DNA of 64,000 nucleotides from an uncultured Bacteroidota bacterium (GTDB taxonomy: Bacteria; Bacteroidota; Bacteroidia; Flavobacteriales; Flavobacteriaceae). A program made the translations under genes and the position numbers. Under the pieces are notes generated by a model. That model was not told where the DNA came from and did not search any database. It worked only from the letters and a program-made list of their open reading frames with translations. Positions 12,501 to 19,847 of the stretch are shown one piece after another. Numbering within the stretch: position 1 is the stretch's first letter; each line of letters begins with the position of its first letter. Where the stretch lies: the NCBI GenBank assembly GCA_902544085.1, contig CACCAP010000002.1, positions 124,001-188,000 of the forward strand, given 5' to 3'.

Positions 12501-13577
12501 ATTTCTGCCGAAATTCAACTATTAAAAAACCTTAAAATCGATTTAAATGCTAATAGAAATTATTCCAAGAATTTTTCAGAAAATTTTAGGGTTGAGGATT
12601 TTAATTATGAAGCACTAAATCCAAATTTTTATGGAAATTTTTCAATATCATCAAGCATGTTGAAGACCTCGTTTGATAAAAAATCTATGGATCAATCAGA
12701 CTCATTTAACAGGATGAAAGAAAACTTAAAAATAATTTCTTTGAGATTAATTAACCAAAAAGGCGTTTCTAACATTGAATATGATGAGCAAGGCTTTCCG
12801 ATTGGTTTTAGTAAAAATAGTCAGGAAGTTTTAATACCCTCATTTATTTCTGCATACACTGGAAAAAAAGCTGAAGATGTAAGCTTAAATCCGATAAGTG
12901 ATAAACCCAAGATTAACTGGAGTATTCAATACGATGGTTTGTCAGAGGCTTTTAAAGATGTTTTTTCAAGAATATCATTCAGACATTCATATAGATCTAA
13001 CTTTACTATTAATAATTTTCAATCCAACTTAAACTACAATGAAAATTCTTTTGATTCAAATGGAAACTATGAATCAAAAATATTCTTTTCAAATATAAAT
13101 TTAGTTGAGCAATTCAACCCTCTTGTAAGGATTGATTTAGAGTTAAAAAATTCCTTAAGATTATCATTTGATGTCATTAAGGATAGGGCTGTTTCTCTTA
13201 GTTTGGCAAACAACTTAATCACAGAATCATGGGGAAATGAATATTCAATAGGACTTGGATATAGAGCTAGAAATCTAAAATTGTGGTCTAGGTTTGCATC
13301 TAACGCTAACAGATTCATTGGCGATTTAAATACTAAGTTAGATTTCAATATTAGAAAAAATTTAACTGTTATTAGAAATTTAAATGTTGATGACAATAAG
13401 GTTTCTGCTGGTCAGTCAGTTTTTTCGTTAAGAATTAGTGCAGACTATGCTCTTAACAGAAATTTCTCAACAATTTTCTTTTATGATCATCTTTTTTCAA
13501 AATACGAAATATCTACAGCTTTCCCTCAAACAAATATTAGATCTGGCTTTACTCTCAGGTATAATTTTGGCAATTAA
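6534..13577 (+). CDS. sprA: Type IX secretion system outer-membrane translocon SprA (Sov)
   Basis: 2347 residues, the normal SprA size of roughly 2300-2500. The start is a TTG three bases after ruvA, followed by a signal peptide ending VEAQ near residue 29. No ATG lies before the signal-peptide core, so TTG is well supported. The sequence is a long run of alternating polar and aromatic beta-strand segments with many NY, SF and SYNE stretches, ending in the barrel-like RYNFGN. SprA is the giant 36-strand outer-membrane barrel through which T9SS cargo passes. The order ruvA-sprA-gcvH is typical of Flavobacteriia. The left-edge adhesin would be a plausible substrate. Confidence 0.95.
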   Translation: MINYFSNRKKSFLIIFFPLFLFVSRVEAQKTIKLDTLNNTIYMGDFNLKKMPNYINNYTYDTDTDSYIYQPKIGDINVNTPLILTSDEFRKLYRSLIIKNYFSDQIKILEDPERQEDKKNLVPNLYLDSNFFETLFGGNEIELYPQGSVAIDIGARYTKRDNPSIPVRNQSNVSLDFNQALSLSLNGTIGTKFKINSNYDSQSNFDFQNLLKLDYTPSEDDIIQKVELGNVSMPLSGSLISGAQSLFGFKTQLKLGRTTIDAVIAEQRSQSNTINSSSGGSISEFSFFPLDYESNKHFFLAHYFKLNYDKFLKNYPYVNSPVNITRIEVWITNRSSETDDVRNLVAFQDLGENFSEFTVVDDFAPDFFIGALNQNPDNSLNNFDPKNIGQNFLNDQIRNISSITNGFSNYGNLIREGFDYEVLENARKLDESEYDFDNRLGYISLNQPLENDEVVAVAFQYTIGGNVFQVGEFSNEGDFSSSDNDSTVSTNNLILKMLKSTITNVQQPLWNLMMKNIYNLGGYDFSSSDFKLDIFYSNPAPLNYIQPSDQSIWPDNLDKLRLLNVFELDKLDSSGNYVFEGDGFFDVVDGVTVNQSNGLLIFPQAEPFGEFIFEKLRSNSNENYSDISTYNENQLKYVYNELYSSGKITAEKYVEKNKFNIRGKYKASDESQSISTGEFNIPNGSVVVTAGGRVLQEGVDYLVNYQTGDVQILNESLKNSNIPIEISTESNSFFSQQKRRFTGLNFEHIINDKFKFGGSFINLSEKSITRKSNYGFEPVNNTAFGLNFSYFSEIPLLTRFVNKITNSNTDLPSNISVRSEFAYLKSSKPRSSGYDNSSSVYLDDFEGTQNKLDLRDFLSWKLSSVPVGYKGYDFGNNDLRSGFNRAKLSWYTIDPLFYGSRKPSDIDNNEISKNSTRRIYIDEIFPQVDLYQGESRVQTTLDLTYYPTERGPYNNNPIDNFNEKIDENWAGIFRKINTTNFQKSNVEYIQFWILDNFSEELMDGETGELVFHLGNISEDILPDGKKQYENGLPVDDLDSFQSSAWGNTPSTQSIIYAFNNVESQRIKQDLGYDGLDDDEEKNYYSNGDENDPSGDNYQYYLERNGTILNRYKNYNGTQGNSPFQTTSNQRGSTNLPDVEDVNNDNTMNKINSYFEYRIPIRKFNTRENNPFISDIRENTNVQLANGGTTNSRWLQFKIPIFPEYYEGTSFSRYFDRVNGISDLKSIRFIRMVLNGFQSQTTFRFATLDLIKTDWKRYTRNLNRDNILNAETNFEIGSVNILDNENRKPVNYVLPPGVEREELYSNNSIIRQNEQSLSLKVQNLKPKDLRAVYKNIDVDLRHYKRIKMYVHAESLVNEFPLPGSGNNSDYDKRLVAFLRIGDDVDNNFYQVEVPLKPTSFNLSDSSRFSADDVWNPDENSIEFELDKLLKIKLKIIEDRINIAETIYFDEELNLIDEFTPISSLPGEKKYKFSIKGNPSLARIRTISLGLKNPSTNIGDVISGEVWFNELRLSDIKVDGGWAAIGNIDANLADFADFSFSGRTSSSGFGSIDKSPNELNNDNYSQYNFISNINAGQVLPQKWGIQMPISYTFSKEITKPKYDGYYSDLSLDEVISVSQNQDSVRNQSSIISKSKSFSVLGLSKSRNNQNKKRFYDVENFNFSYSYNETDYVDFETDYNNKKMVRANGTYSYSFNSEPVFIFKKILGNSKNKYLDFLKNININPLPNNLSFSGNFDRLLNKQKFREINYSGISSDNQIPIPTMVQANYLFRWSMSLSHNLTNSLNLNYNATNDNIININNLLGNNLSRDELNLFDDFLNIGDADYFNQSLTLNYSIPFSSIPFLDFIQSSYTYSGNFNWQSGSDILNTIVDSNGKTLGNISTIQNSNNQSIVASLNFEKFYRNFKFLNKKNNFLDVLKGLKRLRFNYSENTGKVIPGYIPSIGFFGTSKPSFDFIFGNQRNIRYELAKKGYLTNFSEFNEQFQQVFNSKFEISAEIQLLKNLKIDLNANRNYSKNFSENFRVEDFNYEALNPNFYGNFSISSSMLKTSFDKKSMDQSDSFNRMKENLKIISLRLINQKGVSNIEYDEQGFPIGFSKNSQEVLIPSFISAYTGKKAEDVSLNPISDKPKINWSIQYDGLSEAFKDVFSRISFRHSYRSNFTINNFQSNLNYNENSFDSNGNYESKIFFSNINLVEQFNPLVRIDLELKNSLRLSFDVIKDRAVSLSLANNLITESWGNEYSIGLGYRARNLKLWSRFASNANRFIGDLNTKLDFNIRKNLTVIRNLNVDDNKVSAGQSVFSLRISADYALNRNFSTIFFYDHLFSKYEISTAFPQTNIRSGFTLRYNFGN

Positions 13578-13615
13578 ATTATTGTAAATTATTAAGTAAA
13601 TCATAAATTAGAGAT

Positions 13616-13996
13616 ATGGAAGTAAAAGAAAATTTAAGTTACACAAACGATCATGAATGGATCAAAATAGATGGAAATATAGCATTAGTTGGAATAACAG
13701 ATTTTGCTCAGAGTGAACTTGGAGATATTGTTTTTATTGAAGTCGAAACTATATCTGAAGACCTAAAAAAAAATGAAGTTTTCGGGACAGTTGAGGCTGT
13801 AAAAACTGTTTCTGATCTTTTCATTCCAATGTCTGGTAAAGTTTTGGAGTTCAATTCAGCCCTTGAGGATTATCCTGAACTTGTTAATGAGTCACCTTAT
13901 GATGATGGTTGGATAATTAAGATGGAAATTTCAAACTTGGATGAGATTTCAGATTTACTAGACCATCAAGCTTATAAAACCTTAATTGGTCAATAA
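13616..13996 (+). CDS. gcvH: Glycine cleavage system H protein
   Basis: 126 residues, the full family length. It carries lipoate on a lysine and shuttles the methylamine group between GcvP, GcvT and lipoamide dehydrogenase. The lipoylation site is visible as VEAVKTVSD, with Lys63 as the acceptor, and the start YTNDHEWIK is conserved. gcvP and gcvT are not in this window. It follows sprA by 38 bases. A TAATTTTG at 13562-13569 inside the end of sprA could serve as its -7 promoter element. Confidence 0.97.
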   Translation: MEVKENLSYTNDHEWIKIDGNIALVGITDFAQSELGDIVFIEVETISEDLKKNEVFGTVEAVKTVSDLFIPMSGKVLEFNSALEDYPELVNESPYDDGWIIKMEISNLDEISDLLDHQAYKTLIGQ

Positions 13997-13997
13997 A

Positions 13998-14330
13998 TTG
14001 AAAATAGTTGCTTGGCTGTACACTTTAATAATATTAGTTCTATTTCTATACCCTTTCTCCCCAAATAGTTTAAGTACTATTTATTCAGATAAATTAATTC
14101 ATTTTTTTTTATTTACTGTTTTTACAATTTTATGGATTTTAAGTTATGCTCATAAAAACAACTATAAAAAAATATTAATCCTAATTATTTTATTTTCATT
14201 TTTTGTAGAGTTTTTACAATATATATCTCCTTTTGGCAGATCATTCAGTTTAACCGATATAATATCTAATGTATTTGGTACCATATTTGGTTTTTTTATT
14301 TTGGTATCATTGAAAAAAAAATTATTTTAG
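13998..14330 (+). CDS. VanZ-like family membrane protein
   Basis: 110 residues from the TTG at 13998, which lies just after the gcvH stop. The frame is open slightly further upstream, but that would overlap gcvH. Four hydrophobic segments are visible (about 3-20, 32-50, 58-75, 88-105), with SDKLIHFFLF and FVEFLQYISPFGRSFSLTD matching the VanZ-like domain (aspartate in the first loop, E-x-x-Q, and R-x-x-x-x-x-D). The function of stand-alone VanZ-like proteins is not established. It sits in the gcvH-tonB gene order usual for Flavobacteriia. Confidence 0.85.
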   Translation: MKIVAWLYTLIILVLFLYPFSPNSLSTIYSDKLIHFFLFTVFTILWILSYAHKNNYKKILILIILFSFFVEFLQYISPFGRSFSLTDIISNVFGTIFGFFILVSLKKKLF

Positions 14331-14336
14331 CCCGTC

Positions 14337-15038
14337 ATGAGATCTAAAAAAAGTACAAGTGCCGATCTTAATAAGAAGAGTTCATTCTATCTTGCCATAG
14401 GTTTATTTCTTGTTTTATTTATTTCCTGGAGAGCAATTGAATGGAAGAATTATGATGATGATGGTTATGGATATATTGCTTTAGATGTAGACGACGATGA
14501 TGATGAGGAAATTCCAATCACCGAGCAATTAAAAACACCTCCACCACCTCCCCCTCCTCCAGCACCTGAAGTCATTGAAATAGTTGAAGATGAAGAAGAA
14601 ATTGAAGAGACCATAATCGAGTCTACTGAAACTGATCAAGAAGAAATTGTTGAGGAAGTAGAGGTAATGGAAGAAGAACTCGACATAGATGTTCCTTTTG
14701 CAATTATTGAAGATGTACCCCTCTACCCTGGCTGCGAAAGAGTACCAAAATCACAAAGAAGAGCTTGTTTTCAATCTAACATTCAAAAACATATTAACAA
14801 AAACTTCAGATACCCTGAAATTGCTCAAGAAATGGGTATCCAAGGTAGGGTTTTTGTCCAATTTATCATTGATAAGGATGGTTCAATTGTAGGAATTAGA
14901 ACAAGAGGACCAGACAAAAATCTAGAAAAAGAAGCTCAAAGAATTATTGGTAAATTACCTAAAATGACACCAGGAAAACAAAGAGGTAGACCGGTGAGAG
15001 TTCCATTTAGTATTCCCATAACTTTCAAGCTTCAATAA
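14337..15038 (+). CDS. Energy transducer TonB family protein
   Basis: 233 residues. One membrane segment (about 16-36) is followed by a proline run (TPPPPPPPPAPE, about 67-78) and a strongly acidic stretch to about residue 120. The C-terminal TonB domain occupies about 150-233 (FRYPEIAQEMGIQGRVFVQF, VPFSIPITFKL). It should couple the inner-membrane proton motive force, through ExbB/ExbD, to outer-membrane receptors. The DVPLYPGCE motif before the TonB domain is typical of Bacteroidota TonB homologues. It follows the VanZ-like gene by six bases. A receptor that could use it lies at 49234-51246, but nothing shows they are partners. Confidence 0.93.
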   Translation: MRSKKSTSADLNKKSSFYLAIGLFLVLFISWRAIEWKNYDDDGYGYIALDVDDDDDEEIPITEQLKTPPPPPPPPAPEVIEIVEDEEEIEETIIESTETDQEEIVEEVEVMEEELDIDVPFAIIEDVPLYPGCERVPKSQRRACFQSNIQKHINKNFRYPEIAQEMGIQGRVFVQFIIDKDGSIVGIRTRGPDKNLEKEAQRIIGKLPKMTPGKQRGRPVRVPFSIPITFKLQ

Positions 15039-15061
15039 TTTTATTGCTGTTCTATCTATTT

Positions 15062-15069
15062 TAAATTTG
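15062..15069 (+). promoter_or_regulatory. Promoter -7 element (TAAATTTG) before cyoE
   Basis: TAAATTTG fits the Bacteroidota -7 consensus TAnnTTTG exactly. A TTG at 15044-15046 could be the -33 element, though the 15-base spacer is shorter than usual. Only 12 bases separate the element from the ATG at 15082. Confidence 0.55.
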
Positions 15070-15081
15070 TAGAAGATTTAG

Positions 15082-15945
15082 ATGGCATTTACCACCAAGA
15101 TATTATTATCCCTTACAAAATCACGGCTAGCCATTAGTGTAGTTTTTTCTGCACTCGCTGGCTATATTTTAGCTGCTGATGAGTTCAATTTTGTAAATAT
15201 TTTTCTTCTTCTTGTCGGTGGATACTGTATTGTAGGTGCTTCAAATTCATTTAATCAAATCATTGAAAAAGACAAAGACTCAATGATGGACAGAACAAAG
15301 AACAGACCCTTACCAAAAAACCAAATTTCAACCTCCAGTGCCTTCTGGATCTCTATTTTTTTAACACTTGTTGGATTACTTTGTCTATATTTAATAAATT
15401 ACAAAACAGTTTTTTTCGCTGCATTATCTGTTTTTTTATACACATGCATCTACACACCTCTAAAACCAATATCCCCTTTATCAGTTTTTGTTGGAGCGAT
15501 ACCTGGAGCAATTCCTTTTATGCTTGGTTGGGTTGCTGCAACTAATCAGTTTGGTATAGAACCAGGTACTCTTTTTATGATTCAATTCTTTTGGCAGTTT
15601 CCTCATTTTTGGTCATTAGGTTGGATGTTAGATGATGATTACAAAAAAGCAGGATTTGTAATGTTGCCAACTGGAAATAGAGACAAAAAAACAGCTTTGC
15701 AAATAATACTTTATACATTATGGTTGATTATTATATCTGTTTTCCCAGCCACTGGATTGACGGGTATATTAATGATTTCATTAGAGTCTGCAATAATAAT
15801 ACTTGTTTTAGGCTTAATTATGCTTTTTATGGGTGTTAATTTATATAATGGAATGAATATTGCTTCTGCAAAGAGGTTGTTTATGTATACAATTTTTTAT
15901 CTTACCTCAGTTCAACTAATTTACATAATTGATAAGTTCATATGA
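15082..15945 (+). CDS. ctaB: Protoheme IX farnesyltransferase (heme O synthase)
   Basis: 287 residues with about eight to nine membrane segments. It transfers a farnesyl group to heme b to make heme O, a cofactor precursor for cytochrome oxidases. The UbiA-superfamily diphosphate-binding motif is visible as NQIIEKDKDSMMDRTKNRPLP minus its last residue, with the conserved N, D and D spacing. A second conserved region is YKKAGFVMLP. It opens a cytochrome oxidase maturation operon, and its stop overlaps the next start (ATGA at 15942-15945). It is also called cyoE. Confidence 0.95.
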   Translation: MAFTTKILLSLTKSRLAISVVFSALAGYILAADEFNFVNIFLLLVGGYCIVGASNSFNQIIEKDKDSMMDRTKNRPLPKNQISTSSAFWISIFLTLVGLLCLYLINYKTVFFAALSVFLYTCIYTPLKPISPLSVFVGAIPGAIPFMLGWVAATNQFGIEPGTLFMIQFFWQFPHFWSLGWMLDDDYKKAGFVMLPTGNRDKKTALQIILYTLWLIIISVFPATGLTGILMISLESAIIILVLGLIMLFMGVNLYNGMNIASAKRLFMYTIFYLTSVQLIYIIDKFI

Positions 15946-16517
15946 TCAACAACATGAAAAAAGTAAAATTAGCCAAGGCAAAAAAAATGATGTTATTGTT
16001 TGGTTTGCTAAGCATAACAATGACATTTGCTGGATTGACCAGCGCTTACATCGTTAGTAAAGGGAGGCCTGATTGGACCATGGACTTTAATTTACCCTCT
16101 GAGTTTTTTTTTAGCACTTTCATAATTGTATTAAGTAGTTTTACATTGTTTATTGCAAAAAATAAACTTGTAAATAGAAAATCCAAAAATAGTATTTTTA
16201 GTTGGGTTTTAATCACATTCACCCTAGGAATAGTTTTTATAATTTTCCAGTTTATAGGTTTTAAGAATATAATAGACCAGGGTTACTACTTTGCTGGCGC
16301 TCAAAGTGCTATCAAAACCTCTTTTATTTATGTTTTATCCTTTTTACACATAGTTCATTTGGTTGCTGGATTAATCGTTTTGATCGTTCTAATGGTTAAT
16401 ACCAAAAAAGAAAAATACGTCAATGATAATCTTGGTTTTAATCTCGGATCAAATTTTTGGCATTTTTTAGACTTTCTATGGGTTTATTTGTTTTGCTTTT
16501 TCTATTTTTTTGGATAA
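15942..16517 (+). CDS. Cytochrome c oxidase subunit III-like protein (short form)
   Basis: 191 residues with five membrane segments. The start ATG overlaps the ctaB stop; an alternative ATG lies at 15954. Family signs are the TSAYIVSKGRPDW segment, the central GYYFAGAQSAIKTSFIYVLSF region with HIVHLVAG, and the terminal FWHFLDFLWVYLF that matches the last helix of subunit III. It is the shorter of two consecutive subunit III-like proteins. Subunits I and II are not in the window. It probably belongs to an aa3 or related heme-copper oxidase in the inner membrane. Confidence 0.88.
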   Translation: MINNMKKVKLAKAKKMMLLFGLLSITMTFAGLTSAYIVSKGRPDWTMDFNLPSEFFFSTFIIVLSSFTLFIAKNKLVNRKSKNSIFSWVLITFTLGIVFIIFQFIGFKNIIDQGYYFAGAQSAIKTSFIYVLSFLHIVHLVAGLIVLIVLMVNTKKEKYVNDNLGFNLGSNFWHFLDFLWVYLFCFFYFFG

Positions 16518-16550
16518 AATTTTTTTAATTTTATACCAAATTAGAAGTTG

Positions 16551-17531
16551 ATGAGTTCTACAATTTCCTCATCGGAAATTCAAAACAATTGGGACGGTGG
16601 ATCAAAGCCACTAGATGCTAGTTATGGGAAGCTGATGATGTGGTTTTTTATCGTTTCGGATGCTCTCACGTTTACTGGATTTTTAGTTGCTTATGGTTTT
16701 TCTAGATTCAAGAATATTGACTCTTGGCCAATCGCAGATGAGGTTTTTTATCACTTCCCTTTTTTACATGGTGTAGATGCGCCAATGTATTATGTTGCGC
16801 TGATGACTTTTATACTAATCTTTTCATCAGTAACCATGGTTTTGGCAGTTGATGCTGGACATAATAATAAAAAAAATAAAGTTGCAGTTTACATGCTTTT
16901 GACAATTTTTGGTGGTGCTGTTTTTGTAGGTTCACAAGCTTGGGAATGGGTAAATTTCATAAAAGGAGAATATGGTGCTTTAGAAACAAAAGGTGGACAA
17001 ATCATACAGTTTGTCGACTCAAATAATTCAAATAAAAGAATTGCACTTAAGGATTTTGTTGTAGAAATACCGGAATACAGGGAAAGGCAAAAGAAAAATA
17101 ACGGCTTATGGTATCTGACTGAGTCCTCACTACCTACATATTCCTTGGAGGAGGTTAATCAGGGCTTCATGGCTAACAAAAATATTCTAGTCAAATCTGA
17201 AAAAATAGATGAAACCGGTCACAAAATTATTTTAACTAGAGAGGAGTCAGAGTTGAAAGTATCTCAAGCAGTTTTTGTTGTTGAAGGAGCAAACCTTATC
17301 AGGAATGAGTATGGTAATAGATTGTTTGCTGACTTTTTCTTTTTTATAACCGGCTTTCATGGTTTTCATGTATTCACTGGAGTTATAATAAACATTATTA
17401 TTTTTATAAATGTTCTGTTAGGAACATATGAAAAAAGGGGCCATTACGAGATGGTAGAGAAAGTTGGATTATATTGGCATTTTGTTGATCTAGTTTGGGT
17501 TTTTGTATTTACATTTTTTTATTTGGTTTAA
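16551..17531 (+). CDS. Cytochrome c oxidase subunit III (long form, with soluble insertion)
   Basis: 326 residues from the ATG at 16551. A TTG directly before it is also possible. Helices near 30-50, 80-100 and 112-130 are followed by a soluble stretch at about 145-255, then FFFFITGFHGFHVFTG and the final YWHFVDLVWVFVFTFFYLV, both classic subunit III motifs. The insertion between helices makes it longer than a standard bacterial subunit III of about 200-280 residues. I recall similar long forms in other Flavobacteriia. It is followed six bases later by subunit IV. Confidence 0.92.
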   Translation: MSSTISSSEIQNNWDGGSKPLDASYGKLMMWFFIVSDALTFTGFLVAYGFSRFKNIDSWPIADEVFYHFPFLHGVDAPMYYVALMTFILIFSSVTMVLAVDAGHNNKKNKVAVYMLLTIFGGAVFVGSQAWEWVNFIKGEYGALETKGGQIIQFVDSNNSNKRIALKDFVVEIPEYRERQKKNNGLWYLTESSLPTYSLEEVNQGFMANKNILVKSEKIDETGHKIILTREESELKVSQAVFVVEGANLIRNEYGNRLFADFFFFITGFHGFHVFTGVIINIIIFINVLLGTYEKRGHYEMVEKVGLYWHFVDLVWVFVFTFFYLV

Positions 17532-17537
17532 ATATTC

Positions 17538-17924
17538 ATGGGACAAGATAATCATCATAAATTAGAAATATTCAGGGGAATGATTAAATTCAAATCTAAT
17601 GTCCAAAAAATTTGGGGAGTACTTATTTTTCTTTCAATTGTTACCGCTGTTGAAGTTGCTCTTGGTATAATCAAACCACAGGTATTAATGAGTACATTTC
17701 TTTCGATGAAACTAATCAATTGGATTTTTGTAATTCTAACTCTTGTCAAGGCTTACTATATTACGTGGGATTTTATGCACATGAGAGATGAAACATTTGG
17801 TCTACAAGCTTCGGTTGTTATTACTTTGATATTTTTAATAGCATACGCAGCTTTTATATTTCTTGTTGAAGGTAATTACATTTATGATGTAATGTATGAA
17901 AGCTTTGTTAGCTGGAACTTTTAA
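17538..17924 (+). CDS. Cytochrome c oxidase subunit IV (prokaryotic type)
   Basis: 128 residues with three to four membrane helices (about 25-43, 55-73, 88-108). Residues VEVALGI, FVILTLVKAYYITWDFMHM and the closing region match the prokaryotic oxidase subunit IV family. These small subunits support assembly of the binuclear center rather than catalysis. It lies between subunit III and a SCO-like gene, as in other Flavobacteriia. Confidence 0.9.
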   Translation: MGQDNHHKLEIFRGMIKFKSNVQKIWGVLIFLSIVTAVEVALGIIKPQVLMSTFLSMKLINWIFVILTLVKAYYITWDFMHMRDETFGLQASVVITLIFLIAYAAFIFLVEGNYIYDVMYESFVSWNF

Positions 17925-17933
17925 ATCATTCGC

Positions 17934-18560
17934 TTGAAAAAATATTTTGTTCTTACAATTTTATTTGTATTGCCGTTGGTTGCATATCTATTTTTTGCAT
18001 CAGGAATAAATAATTTTGCCAAACTTCCTGTTTTAAAAAAAGACGTTATAAATATTAATACTTTTTCTGATAAAAAGTTTGATGATAAAATATCGATTTT
18101 AATTTTTCTCGGTGATAATATAGAAAATAAAAAAGGCGATATTTTAAATCTTAATCAGAAAATTTACAAAAGATTTTACAAGTTCAATGATTTTCAATTT
18201 ATTGCAATAGGCACAAAAAAAATTAATATGCAAGTTGAAAACTTGGTTACACAATTACAATCAGGTACAAATACAGAGATGACAAAGTGGTTTTTTTTAC
18301 TTCAAGAATCCAAGTACTCAAAAAATCTTTTTGAGAGCTTGGGAACAGATCTTAAGCTTGATAAATTTCATGGCTCGCCATACGTATTTATAATCGATAA
18401 AAAAGGTTTTCTTAGAGGCAGAAATGATTCAGATGGCATAAAGTTTGGTTACGATATGAGGTCTGTTGCGGAATTAAATAATTATATGGTAGATGATGTG
18501 AAAATTATTTTAGCTGAATACAGGCTTGCATTAAAAAAGAATAATATTTTAGATAACTAG
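17934..18560 (+). CDS. Membrane-anchored SCO/thioredoxin-fold-like protein without copper ligands
   Basis: 208 residues from a TTG start, with an N-terminal hydrophobic anchor at about 3-24 and the rest soluble, presumably periplasmic. The C-terminal half (SPYVFIIDKKGFLRGRNDSDG, less its last residue, around 148-167) aligns by eye with the SCO1 protein encoded next (FALVDKNGYIRSRRDGNG). The CxxxC motif is missing, and there is no cysteine anywhere. The histidine that would be a copper ligand is not in the equivalent place either. Its stop overlaps the SCO1 GTG by one base. Role unknown; an oxidase-assembly scaffold or a decayed paralogue are possibilities. Confidence 0.75.
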   Translation: MKKYFVLTILFVLPLVAYLFFASGINNFAKLPVLKKDVININTFSDKKFDDKISILIFLGDNIENKKGDILNLNQKIYKRFYKFNDFQFIAIGTKKINMQVENLVTQLQSGTNTEMTKWFFLLQESKYSKNLFESLGTDLKLDKFHGSPYVFIIDKKGFLRGRNDSDGIKFGYDMRSVAELNNYMVDDVKIILAEYRLALKKNNILDN

Positions 18561-19267
18561 TGAAAAAAAATCTTACTAAAGCTTCAATAATAATTGCAAT
18601 TATTTTTGGTATTATATTTCTACCAAAGATCTACAATCGAATAAATAGTGAATCTATTGTTGATTCCAGCAGAACTGAAGAAGTTAGTAACGATGCAAAA
18701 TTGGCTTTTATTAAATTGAATGGAGTGGCTCGAAAGGTTCCAGAATTTATTTTTAAAAATCAAGATAATTTATATATATCTAATGAAGATTACAACGGAA
18801 AAGTTTTTGTTGCAGAGTTTTTCTTTACCACTTGTCCAACAATATGTGTAGAAATGAATCAAAATATGAAAATATTAGATGAAGAGTTTGGTGACCGAAA
18901 AGATTTTGGAATTGCATCTTTTACTATAGACCCAATAAATGACACACCTGTTGTATTAAAAGAATATGCTGAAAGATTGCAGGTTAAGTCAAAAAATTGG
19001 CATTTTTTGACTGGCGAAATCGATTCTGTTTATGAATTGTCAAATAGTGGATTTAATATCTTTTCAGGTGTAAACCCAGCCGTTGCAGGAGGTTTTGAAC
19101 ATCAAGGTTTTTTTGCTTTAGTTGACAAAAATGGATACATTCGATCAAGAAGAGATGGTAATGGCAATCCAATTGTTTACTATTTAGGAATTACATCTTT
19201 GGGACAAAAAGTTCAAGGAATTGATATGATCAAAGAGGACATTAAAAAATTATTAAAAAATGGTTAA
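18560..19267 (+). CDS. SCO1/SenC family copper chaperone
   Basis: 235 residues starting at a GTG that shares its G with the previous TAG stop. An N-terminal membrane anchor (about 9-24) is followed by a thioredoxin-fold domain with the copper motif TTCPTICVEM (Cys92, Cys96) and His181 in FEHQGFF. These three residues are the copper ligands known for SCO1. SCO proteins deliver copper to the CuA site of oxidase subunit II in the periplasm. The next gene starts eight bases before its end. Confidence 0.93.
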   Translation: MKKNLTKASIIIAIIFGIIFLPKIYNRINSESIVDSSRTEEVSNDAKLAFIKLNGVARKVPEFIFKNQDNLYISNEDYNGKVFVAEFFFTTCPTICVEMNQNMKILDEEFGDRKDFGIASFTIDPINDTPVVLKEYAERLQVKSKNWHFLTGEIDSVYELSNSGFNIFSGVNPAVAGGFEHQGFFALVDKNGYIRSRRDGNGNPIVYYLGITSLGQKVQGIDMIKEDIKKLLKNG

Positions 19268-19847
19268 AACATCTAAGCTATATAATTCTTTGATTTGGTT
19301 TGTGTCTGTGTTTGTTCCCATTGTGGTCGCTTTGCTTCTATTCACAAAGTGGAGTCAGGATAAATTAATATTTGACATGAGGTTTCCAAATAGTGAACCT
19401 GTTGTAATTCTAGATAACTTACCTTTTATTGAACCGCTAACCTTTTTACCACCAATTTACGCAGTAATAAATGGCCTAACAGCAATATTACTAGTAGTTG
19501 CTGTCTATTATATAAAAAATGGAAAAAGAAAAATACATGAATCTCTTATAAAAGTGTGCATTGCACTTTCATTAATGTTTCTCGTAATGTACATTGCCTA
19601 TCACATGACTACCGATCCTACATCCTATGGTGGCAAAGGATTTATAGCTTATGTCTATTATTTTATATTAATAACCCACATAATATTGTCAGTTGCAGTT
19701 ATTCCACTCGTATTGACAAGCTACAGTCGTGCGGTCCAATCAAATTTTAAATTACACAAAAAAATTGCTAAAATAACATTCCCCATATGGCTTTATGTTG
19801 CTGTCACAGGAGTTGTTGTTTATTTAATGATATCCCCTTATTACTAA
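19260..19847 (+). CDS. DUF420 domain membrane protein (oxidase assembly-linked)
   Basis: 195 residues with five membrane helices (about 10-28, 58-80, 93-113, 130-150, 170-190). DUF420 proteins usually sit in oxidase operons and are thought to help assembly, but the function is not proven. Conserved histidines are visible in AYHMTTDP, VYYFILITHIILS and SNFKLHKKIAK. It overlaps SCO1 by eight bases, and its TAA overlaps the next ATG. Confidence 0.88.
   Translation: MVKTSKLYNSLIWFVSVFVPIVVALLLFTKWSQDKLIFDMRFPNSEPVVILDNLPFIEPLTFLPPIYAVINGLTAILLVVAVYYIKNGKRKIHESLIKVCIALSLMFLVMYIAYHMTTDPTSYGGKGFIAYVYYFILITHIILSVAVIPLVLTSYSRAVQSNFKLHKKIAKITFPIWLYVAVTGVVVYLMISPYY

Noticed and set aside
6534..13577. 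Several long open frames inside sprA on other frames and strands
   Set aside because: They overlap one continuous, family-length SprA frame, and their sequences show no domain features.
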